Assembly (NCBI RefSeq): GCF_006385135.1
Contig: NZ_CP041025.1
Span: forward strand, 3,689,501-3,753,500
Origin: Paremcibacter congregatus
GTDB taxonomy: Bacteria; Pseudomonadota; Alphaproteobacteria; Sphingomonadales; Emcibacteraceae
Direction: 5' to 3'
DNA: 64,000 nt
Positions 63,040-64,000 of this stretch are shown here, in pieces. The translations under genes and the position numbers were made by a program. Under the pieces are notes generated by a model. It saw nothing but the letters and a program-made list of their open reading frames with translations, was not told the origin of the DNA and searched no databases. Each line of letters begins with the position of its first letter. The first letter of the stretch is position 1.

Positions 63040-64000
63040 ATGACCCTGATTTCCCATATCATTAACGGCCAGGAAACATCCGGTGACACAGGGCTCCGTC
63101 AGCCGGTGTATAATCCGGCCACCGGCGAGGTCAGCGGCCATGTCGCCCTCGGCGAGACCCGCGAAGTCGACGCCGCCGTCCGCGCCGCCGAAGCCGCCTT
63201 CCCCGCCTGGTCCGCCACCCCGCCCGCCAAACGCGCCGCCATCATGTTCAATCTGCGCCGCATCATGCAGACCCGCGCCGACGAGATCGCCCGCACCATC
63301 AGCGCCGAACATGGCAAGACCCATGATGACGCCCTCGGCGAGGTTACCCGGGCGCTGGAAGTGGTCGAGTTTGCCTGCGGCATTGCCGACAAACTCAAAG
63401 GCGACTTCAGCCGCGATGTGGGGCCCGGGATTGACAGCTGCGCCGAACGACAGACCCTGGGCGTTGTCGCCGGCATCACGCCCTTCAACTTTCCTTCCAT
63501 GGTGCCCTTGTGGATGATCCCGATGGCGCTGGCCTGCGGCAATACATTTGTCCTCAAACCTTCCGAGCGCGATCCGTCAAGCGCCAATCTGATCTTTGAT
63601 CTGCTGCGCGAAGCGGGCTTGCCCGACGGCGTACTCAATATCGTCCACGGCGGCAAGGCGGCGGTCGATGCGCTGCTTGATCATCCGGTGGTGCAAGCCG
63701 TGAGCTTTGTCGGCTCGACCCCGATCGCCCGCTATATCTATACCCGGGGCTGCGCCGCGGGCAAACGTGTTCAGGCTCTTGGCGGCGCTAAAAACCACAT
63801 GATCATCCTGCCTGACGCCGATCTCGATCAGGCGGTCGACGCCTTGATGGGCGCCGGTTTTGGCTCCGCAGGGGAACGCTGCATGGCGATCAGTGTCGCG
63901 GTGCCGGTTGGTGAGGAGACGGCCGATCGCCTGGTGGAGAAACTCACCCCGAAAGTCGCCGCGCTGAATATCGGCCCGCCCAGCGATCCCGAGGCCGAAA
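63040..64000 (+). CDS. mmsA: CoA-acylating methylmalonate-semialdehyde dehydrogenase, partial (runs off the window end)
   Basis: 320 codons of an aldehyde dehydrogenase of the MmsA group (normally about 500). Visible are ITPFNFPSMVPLWM near 149, the SFVGSTPIARYIY segment, ALGGAKNHMIILPDA near 250 and the catalytic C281 in SAGERCMA. AKNH and GERCMA are typical for the CoA-dependent enzyme. It turns malonate or methylmalonate semialdehyde into acetyl- or propionyl-CoA. It starts 10 nt after the aminotransferase stop; only a weak GAAAG precedes the ATG. Confidence 0.93.
   Translation, partial: MTLISHIINGQETSGDTGLRQPVYNPATGEVSGHVALGETREVDAAVRAAEAAFPAWSATPPAKRAAIMFNLRRIMQTRADEIARTISAEHGKTHDDALGEVTRALEVVEFACGIADKLKGDFSRDVGPGIDSCAERQTLGVVAGITPFNFPSMVPLWMIPMALACGNTFVLKPSERDPSSANLIFDLLREAGLPDGVLNIVHGGKAAVDALLDHPVVQAVSFVGSTPIARYIYTRGCAAGKRVQALGGAKNHMIILPDADLDQAVDALMGAGFGSAGERCMAISVAVPVGEETADRLVEKLTPKVAALNIGPPSDPEAE

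Noticed and set aside
1-64000. tRNA, rRNA, CRISPR, prophage, insertion sequence or integron in the window
   Set aside because: I saw no cloverleaf-like gene, regularly spaced repeat array, transposase, integrase or phage structural gene on either strand.

Overview
The window is a chromosomal segment of an alphaproteobacterium, which I do not name further. The placement rests on a DUF2794 gene, an RpoH-type promoter of alphaproteobacterial form before htpG, aconitase acnA lying near ccmABC, and a RutR-type operator before a pyrimidine-catabolism operon. Gene density is high and coding GC is moderately high. I saw no rRNA, tRNA, CRISPR array, prophage or insertion sequence. The physiology suggested is a respiratory, nitrate-reducing, chemotactic organism.

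Layout. 1-10.2 kb: the 5' part of hrpB (minus), a long AT-rich gap, gltBD (glutamate synthase), slyX, a beta-hydroxyacid dehydrogenase and a DUF983 protein. 10.2-19.1 kb: an outer-membrane barrel protein, a DUF2794 protein, a GST, htpG, an SDR bracketed by two nearly identical terminators, a TPR/TonB-domain protein, a DUF1223 protein and two unassigned genes. 19.2-26.6 kb: the complete cytochrome c maturation set (ccmABCDEFGHI, minus), interrupted by one opposite-strand small membrane gene. 26.7-32.7 kb: a structured intergenic region, a methyl-accepting protein fused to PilZ, acnA, and a GNAT gene that is also bracketed by near-identical terminators.

32.8-47.7 kb is the most interesting part, a nitrate-respiration island. 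On the minus strand lies narK1-narK2-narGHJI followed by a parvulin-like gene whose catalytic domain is missing. On the plus strand lie a 527-aa Crp/Fnr-family regulator, moaA, moeA and a small unassigned gene. The regulator joins an N-terminal NIT (nitrate/nitrite-sensing) domain to a cNMP fold, an Fnr-type helix-turn-helix and a five-cysteine C-terminal tail. Fnr-like palindromes sit about 42 bp upstream of plausible start points both before narK1 and before moaA. This suggests one regulator couples the reductase, nitrate transport and Mo-cofactor synthesis.

47.7-58.9 kb: a DUF389 membrane protein, an FAD-linked oxidase lacking about 125 internal residues, msrB, a hybrid histidine kinase with a degenerate ATP-binding domain, an AGXT-type aminotransferase, modABC (molybdate uptake, consistent with the Mo enzyme nearby), a LysE exporter, a MarR regulator and a DauA-like oxidoreductase. 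59.0-64.0 kb: preT-preA, an omega-aminotransferase and mmsA (cut by the window end), behind a near-consensus RutR operator. This is a reductive uracil/thymine degradation operon whose hydrolase genes would lie outside the window.
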